Under the pieces are notes generated by a model, which saw only the letters and a list, made by a program, of their open reading frames with translations, did not search any database and was not told the origin of the DNA. The translations under genes and the position numbers were made by a program. From assembly GCA_021813745.1 (NCBI GenBank), contig JAKAJO010000072.1:1-50996 (forward strand): 50,996 bases of DNA, written 5' to 3'. Shown here one piece after another: positions 43,830 through 50,996 of the stretch. Position 1 is the first letter of the stretch. Each line of letters opens with the position of its first letter. This DNA is from Acidobacteriota bacterium. GTDB taxonomy: Bacteria > Acidobacteriota > Terriglobia > Terriglobales > Acidobacteriaceae.

Positions 43830-44326
43830 AAGATGGTGGTTGCCGCACGCACGCGCCCGCTGCGAATGGAAACGGCGATCTTCGCCTGCTGCTCCAATGC
43901 CAGGTGATGGAGTTGACTCAGCTAATCAATCGCCGCAACAACCTCCGTTTCAGACTCCTGCAAAGATCCGCCGATTTGCTGGTGAAAGAGATTGAGAAGT
44001 GGGACCGCCTCGCTGAGTTCGCTTTCGATCACTCTTCGCGTCGCCGGAAGACTCGAAACCTGGCCGTAATTCAATTGGCCAAAAGGCCACATCTCCTGAA
44101 TCGCGCGACTCGCCTCTCGCCAGTTCAGCCACTTCAAGACAAAGCCGGGCAGGATCAACAGAAGGGTCAGGAACAAAGCAAAGCGAAGCCGATCGTGCGT
44201 CAATGAGCTGTCCAGCATCTGGTTGGCGACAAGCCAGACGAGTCCTGTGAGGCCCAGCCGATTCAGGTTTTCAGCGTTCAGACTTCTGCGAATGCGGCTT
44301 TGGCGCAACCGTTGCGTATTCTCCAT
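43830..44326 (-). pseudogene. Decayed chemoreceptor-like (methyl-accepting-associated) gene
   Basis: Starting at 44326 the frame encodes one membrane segment (FALFLTLLLILPGFVLKWL) and then NLFHQQIGGSLQESETEVVAAID, a pattern I associate with chemotaxis proteins that carry a HxQIxxSLxxSExEVxxxIEQI segment. A TAG follows directly at the position where Gln is expected (CAG to TAG), and the same frame goes on as LSQLHHLALEQQAKIAVSIRSG before similarity fades. The gene is thus truncated at about 134 codons and probably non-functional. It is adjacent to a broken cheY-like remnant. Confidence 0.5.
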
Positions 44327-44394
44327 CGGCTCGACAACCTGCAGAGGCTACGAAGCACGATGAAGCGTAAAAACTGAAATACTCGCCACTTCAA

Positions 44395-44690
44395 TCAGGC
44401 TTCCGGGAACACTTTGTGCAGGACGGCGAGAAACTCGCTGCTCGCGATGGGCTTCACCAGACATCCCTGCGCGCCAGTGCGCCGGGTCTCCTCGCGCTTG
44501 GTCGATTGGGTTTCTGTCATCAGAGTGGGAAAAGGCACGAAGCGCAGATGAGAAAATGCCCACAAGTGACGAATCAGATCCATCCCGCCCATCACCGATA
44601 GAGTCACGTCAGTCAGAATCAGACGGGTCGTAAGACCTGACTTCGGTTCTTTCCAGAGCTTCCTGTCCGTTCCCCGCCATCTGCTCCTAG
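44395..44690 (-). pseudogene. Decayed CheY-like response regulator
   Basis: The C-terminal two thirds of a receiver domain is readable: RLILTDVTLSVMGGMDLIRHL, then LRFVP and STKREETRRTGAQGCLVKPIASSEFLAVLHKVFPEA with the invariant Lys-Pro. The phospho-acceptor Asp survives in LTDVT. Upstream, AGNGQEALE is in another frame, showing a frameshift near 44640, and the first acidic residues of the domain cannot be found. No intact start exists. This is a remnant of a chemotaxis operon. Confidence 0.6.
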
Positions 44691-44961
44691 AAGCCGTGCA
44701 TGGATGAGAAGGAACTGAGGTCGCTGTGGATCCATCGTGCCAGATCGGTGCTTCTTATCCCGCAACCTGCACATCGCCCCTTCGCTCCGCATCAGAGACG
44801 ACTGGGTCGAGTCCGCGTAACCCCTTCAGACAGCCCGGCGCGGCAGACCAGATCGGCCCAAGCCCGATCCGGTGCATTCGCTTCTTGGATACAGCATCCG
44901 GGTCGTGGCTCCGCCTGCACCATCCTTCCCGCTCGATGCGCGGAGTTTCTGTGACGCCGTT
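44691..44961. other. Gap without recognisable gene
   Basis: About 270 bases between the cheY remnant and the molybdenum hydroxylase gene. The minus-strand frame is open for about 60 codons but matches nothing I know. It may be further debris of the lost chemotaxis genes. No clear terminator was seen. Confidence 0.35.
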
Positions 44962-47067
44962 TCAGCTCGTCAGACCAGAGACCGCCACTCCCGGCACCGT
45001 CCGGTCCGGAGTCATCGGCATGTTCCGCAGCCGCTGCCCGGTCGCCGCAAAAAGGGCATTGCCCACCGCCGGAGCAACACAGATCAGCCCGCTCTCCCCC
45101 GCGCCTGCTGAAGGCAGATCCTTCCGGTCCACCAGAACCACATCCACCTCCGGCACATCACGGAAACGCGGCAAGCGATAGTCGGCAAAGTGTGGATTCA
45201 ATATCCGTCCGTTTCCAAACAGAATCGCCTCAAACATCGCGCCGCCGATCCCTTGCACAATCGCCCCGCCCACCTGGTTGCGCAATCCATCCGGGTTGAT
45301 GATCGCGCCCGACTCCCACGCCTGCACAATCCGCCGAATTCGCACGCGTTTGTCCCCGTCGATCTCCACCTCCGCGCAGGCCGCAACGTAACCACCCTTG
45401 TCGTTGCCGCACGCAAACCCGTAACCGCGAGTCGCCGTCGATCTGGCTTTCTCCCATCCAAAACGCTCCGTTGCTGCCTTCACCACTGCAATCAAACGCA
45501 GATCGGCAAGATTCTTCAGCCGGAATGCAACAGGGTCCATCCCCACCGCATGCGCCACGGCGTCCATATGCGACTCGCGCGCAAAGTTGTTGGCTGTGGC
45601 TGCCAGCGAGCGATACGAACCCTGCCGCAGCGGTGATTGCGCCGGATGATATTGAATCAGCTGGTTCGCAACAACGTACGGCATGGAAATCGCCGCCGGA
45701 CCCGAATTGTAGTTGTGATGCTCCCACGCCACCAGCGTGCCATCCCGGCGCGCCGCTGCGCGAAGCTCCATCAGCCCCGCCGGACGCAGATACGCCCACG
45801 TAAACTCCTCTTCCCGTGTCCACACCACCTTCACCGGCTTGCCTGCTGCCTTTGACAACCGCGCCGCCTCCAGCGCCGCCTCGCCTGTATGCTTGCCCCC
45901 GTAGCCGCTTCCCATGTCCGGCTGCACAACGCGCACCTTCTCCACCGGAAGGCTGAACGCTTCCATCAGCTGGTCTCGCACGCCGAAGGGACGCTGCGTC
46001 CCTGTCCACACCGTCACCTTGCCCGCGTTCCACTCCGCCACCGCCGCGCGTGGCTCCAGTGGAGCATGCGCGATATATTGCACCGTATACTTGTCTTCCA
46101 CCTTCACATCCGCGGCGGCCATCGCCTGCTCCACAGAGCCCGCCTGATGCTCCGGCTGGCTCTCTCCGTCCGGATGACTCTTGAGGTAGTCAAACAACCC
46201 GTCATTCGAGGGCTGCGCCGGCACATCCCACTTCGCATGGATTGCCTCCACCGCTTGTCGCGCCGTATACATCGCCGGCGCAACCACACCAATGAAATCC
46301 CCCTCGCGGACAATTTGCACGCCAGGCATCTTCTCCGCCGCGCTCGTGTCCACTGAGATCAGTTTCGCGTTGAAGCCCTCCGGACGCACCACCGCTCCGA
46401 AAAGCATCCCCGGACGCACCACGTCCGACGGAAACTTGTGTTCCCCGGTCACAAATGCGCGGATCTCCGTCTTCGGCACCGGCGTTCCCGCAACCTTCCA
46501 TTCGGTCGCCGGGGTCAGCGCCTCCTGTCCCTCGACCACACTCACAAGCTTTTCGCCCCGCGTCAGCTCGCCATAGCTCGCACTGTGGCTCGACTTTGCA
46601 TCGACGATCCGCCCATCTTCCACCTTCAGAGCGGTCACACTCACCTTCCATTGCGCGGCCGCCTTTCGCAGCAATTCCTCGCGGGCGGCCGCCGCCATCA
46701 TCCGCAGCTCCGGTCCCATCGTCGGCGTCGTGCGACTGCCAAACGTCCCCATGTCCCAGGGAACAAGGTCTGTGTCACCCATCACCATCGCAATGCGGCC
46801 AAAGGGCACTCGCAGCTCTTCGGCCACCTGCTGCGCCAGCGATGTACGAATGTTCTGCCCCACCTCCACCTTGCCCGTGTACACCGTCACCTTCCCATCC
46901 GCCCCAATGTGAATCCAGGCCGAGACCTCCTTCGGCAGCGCATGCCCGCCAAAGGTGCGACCGGACTCCTGCGCCATGACCCCACCGTGCGTCAGGCACA
47001 CCAGCAGGCCCGCGCCCAGGCCCTTCAAAAATTCGCGGCGATCCATCCACTCCGTCACAGCACTCAT
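44962..47067 (-). CDS. Tat-exported molybdenum hydroxylase large subunit (aldehyde/isoquinoline oxidoreductase type)
   Basis: A 701-residue molybdopterin-binding subunit of the xanthine oxidase family. ATG 47067 is chosen for AAGGAGG six bases upstream and because a Tat signal follows (MDRREFLKGLGAGLL). It overlaps the small-subunit stop by four bases. VYTGKVEVGQNIRTSLAQQVAEEL, TGTQRPFGVRDQLMEAF and DMGSGYGGKHTGEA are cofactor sites. GAGESGLICVAPAVGNALFAATG near the C-terminus holds the catalytic Glu. There is no FAD subunit, as in IorAB-type periplasmic enzymes that pass electrons to cytochrome c. The substrate (aldehyde or N-heterocycle) is unknown. The export pathway is firm, the reaction inferred. 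Confidence 0.86.
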   Translation of the reverse strand: MSAVTEWMDRREFLKGLGAGLLVCLTHGGVMAQESGRTFGGHALPKEVSAWIHIGADGKVTVYTGKVEVGQNIRTSLAQQVAEELRVPFGRIAMVMGDTDLVPWDMGTFGSRTTPTMGPELRMMAAAAREELLRKAAAQWKVSVTALKVEDGRIVDAKSSHSASYGELTRGEKLVSVVEGQEALTPATEWKVAGTPVPKTEIRAFVTGEHKFPSDVVRPGMLFGAVVRPEGFNAKLISVDTSAAEKMPGVQIVREGDFIGVVAPAMYTARQAVEAIHAKWDVPAQPSNDGLFDYLKSHPDGESQPEHQAGSVEQAMAAADVKVEDKYTVQYIAHAPLEPRAAVAEWNAGKVTVWTGTQRPFGVRDQLMEAFSLPVEKVRVVQPDMGSGYGGKHTGEAALEAARLSKAAGKPVKVVWTREEEFTWAYLRPAGLMELRAAARRDGTLVAWEHHNYNSGPAAISMPYVVANQLIQYHPAQSPLRQGSYRSLAATANNFARESHMDAVAHAVGMDPVAFRLKNLADLRLIAVVKAATERFGWEKARSTATRGYGFACGNDKGGYVAACAEVEIDGDKRVRIRRIVQAWESGAIINPDGLRNQVGGAIVQGIGGAMFEAILFGNGRILNPHFADYRLPRFRDVPEVDVVLVDRKDLPSAGAGESGLICVAPAVGNALFAATGQRLRNMPMTPDRTVPGVAVSGLTS

Positions 47068-47531
47068 GCGCGACCTCCTTCTGCCGCCCGACGCACCGCG
47101 GCCACAATCCTCGGATACGTCCCGCAACGGCAGACGTTCCCGTTCATCCGCGCCACAATCTGCTCTTCCGTCGGCTGCGGATTTTCCTCCAGCAGCGCAG
47201 TCGCTTCCACGATCATGCCTGAGGTGCAGTAGCCGCACTGCATCGCCCCCTCGTCCACAAATGCCTGCTGCACCGGCGTCAGCACGCCATGCCGTTCCAG
47301 TCCCTCAATCGTCGTGATCCCGGCATTGGCTGCCGCCGCCACGCTCACACGGCACGAACGGTAAGCCTTGCCGTTCAGCAGAACAGTGCACGCTCCACAC
47401 TCGCCCTCGCCACATCCATACTTTGTTCCCGTCAGATTCAGCCGGTAGCGCAGCACAGACAGCAGGCTCTCCTCTGCCGGGGCCTCAACGCGCATCGACG
47501 CGCCGTTCACTTGCAGCACAAATTCGGTCAT
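47064..47531 (-). CDS. [2Fe-2S] small subunit of the molybdenum hydroxylase
   Basis: A 155-residue electron-transfer subunit from ATG 47531 (AAGG upstream). It has the plant-type ferredoxin cluster (YGCGEGECGACTVLLNG and YRSC) and the helical second cluster (MQCGYCTSGMI and NVCRCGTYPRI). It has no signal peptide of its own and would be carried across the membrane with the Tat-bearing large subunit. Four-base overlap with the large-subunit gene ensures coupled synthesis. Confidence 0.92.
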   Translation of the reverse strand: MTEFVLQVNGASMRVEAPAEESLLSVLRYRLNLTGTKYGCGEGECGACTVLLNGKAYRSCRVSVAAAANAGITTIEGLERHGVLTPVQQAFVDEGAMQCGYCTSGMIVEATALLEENPQPTEEQIVARMNGNVCRCGTYPRIVAAVRRAAEGGRA

Positions 47532-47765
47532 GATCACCTTCTTCACCGCACCGTATGCGGACACAGGTCGCGTCCAGAATACCCCGCGACTGGCTCATTG
47601 CAACACGCTGATCCGACCCACCGCGCATTTCGCCGAATTGCCCCAGCAACTCTGCGCTACACTAGCTCTTCCGCAGTTCCAGAGGGGCCGCCTGCGTGAT
47701 GAAACAAAAGACAGCGGCCCATCGCACAACGCTCCACCTTCATTCGTCGCGAGGTATACGCCGTC
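47532..47765. other. Divergent promoter region between the molybdenum hydroxylase operon and GH31
   Basis: About 230 bases upstream of both divergent genes. It should contain both promoters, but no clear -35/-10 pairs or operator repeats were identified. Confidence 0.4.
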
Positions 47766-50141
47766 ATGCCCAGTATTGTCCCATTCGATGCTCAATCATT
47801 CCCTTCCTCGCATCACTTCCGCTGCGCTCTCCTTCTGTTCGCTGCCGCAGGCATCGCATGCACCGCCTCGGGACAGAACCTGCCCGGCCTCACGCCCGCC
47901 GTCGTCCATCCAACTCCCTCGGGCTTCCAGGCTGTCCTCGGTCCCGAAATCCTCGATGTCACCGTCTGCGCTGACTCGGTCCTGCACATCGTTGCCACGC
48001 CGCATCCTTCCACCGCGCCCGCGCCCCAGCGCCCCTGGATCCTCGATCCTCGTGTTTCCTGCCCCGGCGCGCCCCATACCTTCAGTCAGGACGCCAAATC
48101 TGCCAGCATTCGAACCGCCGCCATCCAGGTCTCCATCGACATCGCACGCGGCAATCTCACCTTCCTCACCAACGGCGGCGAAACCCTCCTGCGCGAAGGC
48201 CCAAATCTTCCACGCACGTATCAGCCGGTCCTGCAAAACGGCGAATCCACCTTCCGCGTCACAGACCGCTTTTCACCCACCGCCACCGAAGCCCTCTACG
48301 GCCTCGGCCAGCACCAGAGCGGCCTGTTCAACTATCGCGGCGCCACCGTCGAGCTCGGCCAGAACAACACCGACGTCGCCATTCCCTTCCTCGTCTCCAC
48401 CACCGGCTACGCCCTCATGTGGAACACCGCTGCCCTCACCGAGGTCGACAATCGCTTTCCCCTCGTGCTGAAGTTCACCTCCATCGCCGGCCACTCCATC
48501 GACTACTACTTCCTCTACGGCCCTGAAATGGACACACTCATTCACGAGTACCGCTCGATCACCGGCCACGCACCCATGCTGCCCAAATGGGCCTACGGCT
48601 TTTTCCAGTCCAAGGACCGCTACATCTCCCTCGACGAAATCCTCGACATCGCCCATCACTACCGTGACCAGCACATCCCGCTCGACGCCATCGTCCAAGA
48701 CTGGTTCTGGTGGAAAACCGAAGGCGATCCCATCTTCAACTCCAACTACCACGATGTACCCAATGACCTCGCCACCCTCCACAGCGAGCACGTGCACACC
48801 ATGATCTCCGTCTGGGGCCTCCTCGACACAAATTCGCAAACCTACAAGATTCTCGACGCCAAACATCTCCTCATCCCCGGAGCCCACGTCTACGACGCCA
48901 CCAGCCCGCAGGCACGCGACATCTATTGGCAACGACTCCCCGGTACCCTCTTTGCACAGGGATGGGACGCCTTCTGGCTCGACAGCGCCGAACCGGAAGA
49001 GTATTGGCCGCACATGGGCGATGCCATCCTCCAGAACAAAAAGCTCGCCATCGGCAACGGCGCCGAGTACACCAACATCTTCCCCTTCCTCCACACCCTC
49101 GGCGTCCAGAATCACTGGCAAGCCACCAACACCAGCAAGCGCGTCTTCATCCTCACCCGCTCCGCCTTTCTCGGGCAGCAGCGCGTCGGAGCCACCGTGT
49201 GGTCCGGTGATGTCTACAGCACCTTCTGGGGTCTCACCCATCAGGTCCCCGCCGGTCTCAACTTCGCCCTCTCCGGCTATCCCTACTGGACCACCGACAT
49301 CGGCGGCTACTGGCCGGCCTACGGCGGCGTCCGCCAGGAGCCCGATTTCCAGCAGCTCTACGCCCGCTGGTTTCAGTTCGGCGCCTTCTGCCCCATCTTC
49401 CGAACCCACGGCCACCGCCCACACAACGAACTCTGGACCTTCGATCAGGTCGAACCCATCCTCCTCACCTACGACAAGCTCCGCTATCGCCTCCTGCCTT
49501 ACATCTACTCCCTCGCCTGGAAGGTCTCCAGCGACGACTACACCATCCAGCGCCCGCTCGTAATGGACTGGCGCGCTGATCCCAACACCTGGAACATCGG
49601 CGACCAGTTCATGTTTGGCCCCGACCTCCTCGTCAATCCGGTCCTCAAGGCAGGCGCAACCCACCGCGCCGTCTATCTACCCGCCGCACCGGCCTGGTAT
49701 GACTTCTGGTCTGGCAAAACCACCTCCGGCAGCCAGGAAATCGACGCCGACGCGCCCCTCGATCGCATCCCTCTCTACGTGCGTGCCGGCTCCATCCTGC
49801 CCATGGGACCGGAAATCGAATACACCGCACAGGACCCCGCGGGCCCCATTGAACTGCGCATCTACCGCGGCGCCAATGGACTCTTCAATCTCTACGAGGA
49901 CGCTGGCGATGGCGACGGCTATCGGCACGGCCAGTACAGCCTCATCCCCATCCATTGGAATGACCACGACGCCGTCCTCACCCTCGGCGCTCGACAGGGC
50001 GCGTATCCCGGCATGATTGACCAGCGCATCTTTCGCGTCGTCCTCGTCTCGCCCGGCCATGGCATCGGCGAATCCGTCTCCAACGCCCCCGATGCGGAGA
50101 TCCACTACACCGGCAAGGAGATGCACCTCTCCCTGCGATAG
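47766..50141 (+). CDS. Secreted GH31 alpha-xylosidase/alpha-glucosidase
   Basis: A 791-residue exported retaining alpha-glycosidase. A signal-like segment (CALLLFAAAGIACTASGQ, about 20-37) is followed by an N-terminal beta-sandwich with ALYGLGQHQSGLFNYRG. The barrel begins at WAYGFFQSKDRY, a stretch typical of Xyl31-type alpha-xylosidases acting on xyloglucan oligosaccharides. The catalytic nucleophile is D406 in DAFWLDSAEPE, and the acid/base is D482 in VWSGDVYSTF. C-terminal beta domains complete the fold. The ATG at 47766 has only a weak ribosome site; a slightly later start is possible. It is unpaired with other xyloglucan genes in the window. Confidence 0.9.
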   Translation: MPSIVPFDAQSFPSSHHFRCALLLFAAAGIACTASGQNLPGLTPAVVHPTPSGFQAVLGPEILDVTVCADSVLHIVATPHPSTAPAPQRPWILDPRVSCPGAPHTFSQDAKSASIRTAAIQVSIDIARGNLTFLTNGGETLLREGPNLPRTYQPVLQNGESTFRVTDRFSPTATEALYGLGQHQSGLFNYRGATVELGQNNTDVAIPFLVSTTGYALMWNTAALTEVDNRFPLVLKFTSIAGHSIDYYFLYGPEMDTLIHEYRSITGHAPMLPKWAYGFFQSKDRYISLDEILDIAHHYRDQHIPLDAIVQDWFWWKTEGDPIFNSNYHDVPNDLATLHSEHVHTMISVWGLLDTNSQTYKILDAKHLLIPGAHVYDATSPQARDIYWQRLPGTLFAQGWDAFWLDSAEPEEYWPHMGDAILQNKKLAIGNGAEYTNIFPFLHTLGVQNHWQATNTSKRVFILTRSAFLGQQRVGATVWSGDVYSTFWGLTHQVPAGLNFALSGYPYWTTDIGGYWPAYGGVRQEPDFQQLYARWFQFGAFCPIFRTHGHRPHNELWTFDQVEPILLTYDKLRYRLLPYIYSLAWKVSSDDYTIQRPLVMDWRADPNTWNIGDQFMFGPDLLVNPVLKAGATHRAVYLPAAPAWYDFWSGKTTSGSQEIDADAPLDRIPLYVRAGSILPMGPEIEYTAQDPAGPIELRIYRGANGLFNLYEDAGDGDGYRHGQYSLIPIHWNDHDAVLTLGARQGAYPGMIDQRIFRVVLVSPGHGIGESVSNAPDAEIHYTGKEMHLSLR

Positions 50142-50251
50142 CTCCCGTCGCACCGTCTCAGCTCAGCGCGCGCCTGCCCGCGGACTCTCTCTGTCTCGCT
50201 TGAAAAAAGGAAAGAACCGAGACACCACAAACCGAAAGCTCCGGCAGTTCT

Positions 50252-50996
50252 CTAAAAATATTTCTTCAGCTTCAGAATCCGCGACTCAAACCCGTACCAC
50301 AGCACCGCCGCAACAGCAGTCGACGCAGCAATCCGGAAGGCAACAATCGCCAGGTTGCCGGGAGTGCCATAGCCTTCCATCTTCAGGTCAAACCACCCAA
50401 AGTAGATGAAGACCGAGATGTGGACCATGTAAAGGCCGTAGCTGACTTTGCCGTAAAAGGCCAGCGGCCCCTTGCGCAACAGCGCGTGGATCGGATTGCG
50501 CGCGCCAACGGACGTCGCCAGCGCCAGCACTGCGCCGCCGTATTCAAACGACAGCGCCGTGTCCAGAAACGCAGTCCCGCCCGCAACCGTGAACACCGCC
50601 GCCGCACCCGCCACAAACGAGACCAGCCCCAGCGCCAGCCACGTCCGGCGGCTCAGCCCGAGCGTGTACAACCCGATGGCCAGCAGGCTGCCAAGAGCAA
50701 TGCCGTCGAGATGTGTCAGCGTGTGCGTTGGCGTCAGCCAGCTCAAGTGCGATCGGCGAAATAGCGGCGCGGCGATCAGCGCAACCGCCGGCGGCAGCGC
50801 AAGCAGCGCCGGGTGGCGCAGCCATCGCACCGCCGGCGCCCACAGAAAGTAGTACTGCTCTTCAATCGCAAGCGCCCACGTCGGGCCCAATGCCGGAGGC
50901 AGCGCCAGCGGGAACAGGTTTTGCAGAAAGAGGAAATACGCCCACCACGGCGCCGTGCGCACCGCCTGCCACACGCCGGGGCCGATGTACCACGGA
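50252..50996 (-). CDS. Acyltransferase 3 family membrane protein, partial (5' end beyond the window)
   Basis: The frame is open to the right edge, so the N-terminus is missing. The visible 248 residues hold about seven helices. FLFLQNLFPLALPPALGPTWALAIEEQYYFLWAPAVRWL is the conserved WSLAIEEQFY-type motif of the OafA/YrhL family, which O-acetylates polysaccharides or lipids at the membrane. The end is basic (ESRILKLKKYF). The 110-base gap with the converging GH31 gene holds no clear terminator. Confidence 0.85.
   Translation of the reverse strand, partial: PWYIGPGVWQAVRTAPWWAYFLFLQNLFPLALPPALGPTWALAIEEQYYFLWAPAVRWLRHPALLALPPAVALIAAPLFRRSHLSWLTPTHTLTHLDGIALGSLLAIGLYTLGLSRRTWLALGLVSFVAGAAAVFTVAGGTAFLDTALSFEYGGAVLALATSVGARNPIHALLRKGPLAFYGKVSYGLYMVHISVFIYFGWFDLKMEGYGTPGNLAIVAFRIAASTAVAAVLWYGFESRILKLKKYF

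Noticed and set aside
43415..43897. Minus-strand protein of 160 residues spanning the tRNA
   Set aside because: Its middle (GPDRDRTDDLFHAMEARSQLR) is the well-known false translation opposite a tRNA; only its first part is the tail of the decayed chemoreceptor-like gene.
48273..49664. Long minus-strand open frame of 463 codons inside the GH31 gene
   Set aside because: It is fully antisense to a well-conserved GH31 gene, is acidic and Val/Gly-rich in a way typical of frames opposite GC-rich codons, and has no domain or ribosome site.

Overview
The window looks like chromosomal DNA of a mesophilic acidobacterium, probably class Terriglobia (Acidobacteriaceae, Granulicella/Terriglobus/Edaphobacter-like). 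This is inferred from four things: moderately high GC, many Tat-exported glycoside hydrolases, a large secreted Ig-repeat protein, and the style of the class II ribonucleotide reductase, membrane pyrophosphatase and TPR proteins. No rRNA, insertion sequence, prophage or CRISPR array is visible. One tRNA (Ala-GGC) is present.

Layout. 1-765: no convincing gene; it ends in a structured leader. 766-5555 (+): a GH127 arabinofuranosidase-like enzyme, then a membrane SpoIIE/PP2C phosphatase with a sugar-binding-like sensor domain. 5699-8590 (-): a secreted Ig-repeat protein. 8960-14449 (-): a tight, translationally coupled operon encoding a small membrane protein, a single-chain CcoN-CcoO-dicytochrome cbb3-type oxidase, another small membrane protein, a Tat-exported DsrE-like protein, an oxyanion-type substrate-binding protein and a TsdA-like diheme cytochrome. 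14648-16903 (+): a Tat-exported glycosidase-like gene with an in-frame TGA. 17197-20306 (+): an archaeal-type fructose-bisphosphate aldolase/phosphatase and a GH35 beta-galactosidase. 20466-23816 (-): B12-dependent ribonucleotide reductase under a readable promoter with two NrdR-like boxes.

24353-34556: GNAT acetyltransferase, membrane pyrophosphatase, GT39-type glycosyltransferase, an orphan FtsX/MacB permease, a RodZ-like HTH membrane protein, MetK, an alpha-carbonic-anhydrase homologue lacking two zinc histidines, and a HAD phosphatase. 34671-43117 (-): AsmA, two tandem signal peptidases I, RNase III, a secreted TPR protein, and an ECF sigma/anti-sigma pair. 43487-44690: tRNA-Ala followed by decayed chemotaxis genes. 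44962-47531 (-): a two-subunit periplasmic molybdenum hydroxylase. 47766-50141 (+): a GH31 alpha-xylosidase/alpha-glucosidase. 50252-edge (-): a partial acyltransferase 3.

How it fits together. The GH127, GH35, GH31 and broken glycosidase-like genes suggest scavenging of plant arabinose-, galactose- and xylose-containing polymers. The most unusual block is the respiratory operon at 9-14 kb. Its gene content suggests a compact pathway that binds and oxidises an extracytoplasmic reduced (possibly sulfur) compound and passes electrons to a fused high-affinity oxidase. All functions are inferred from sequence motifs and family knowledge; no database search was run.
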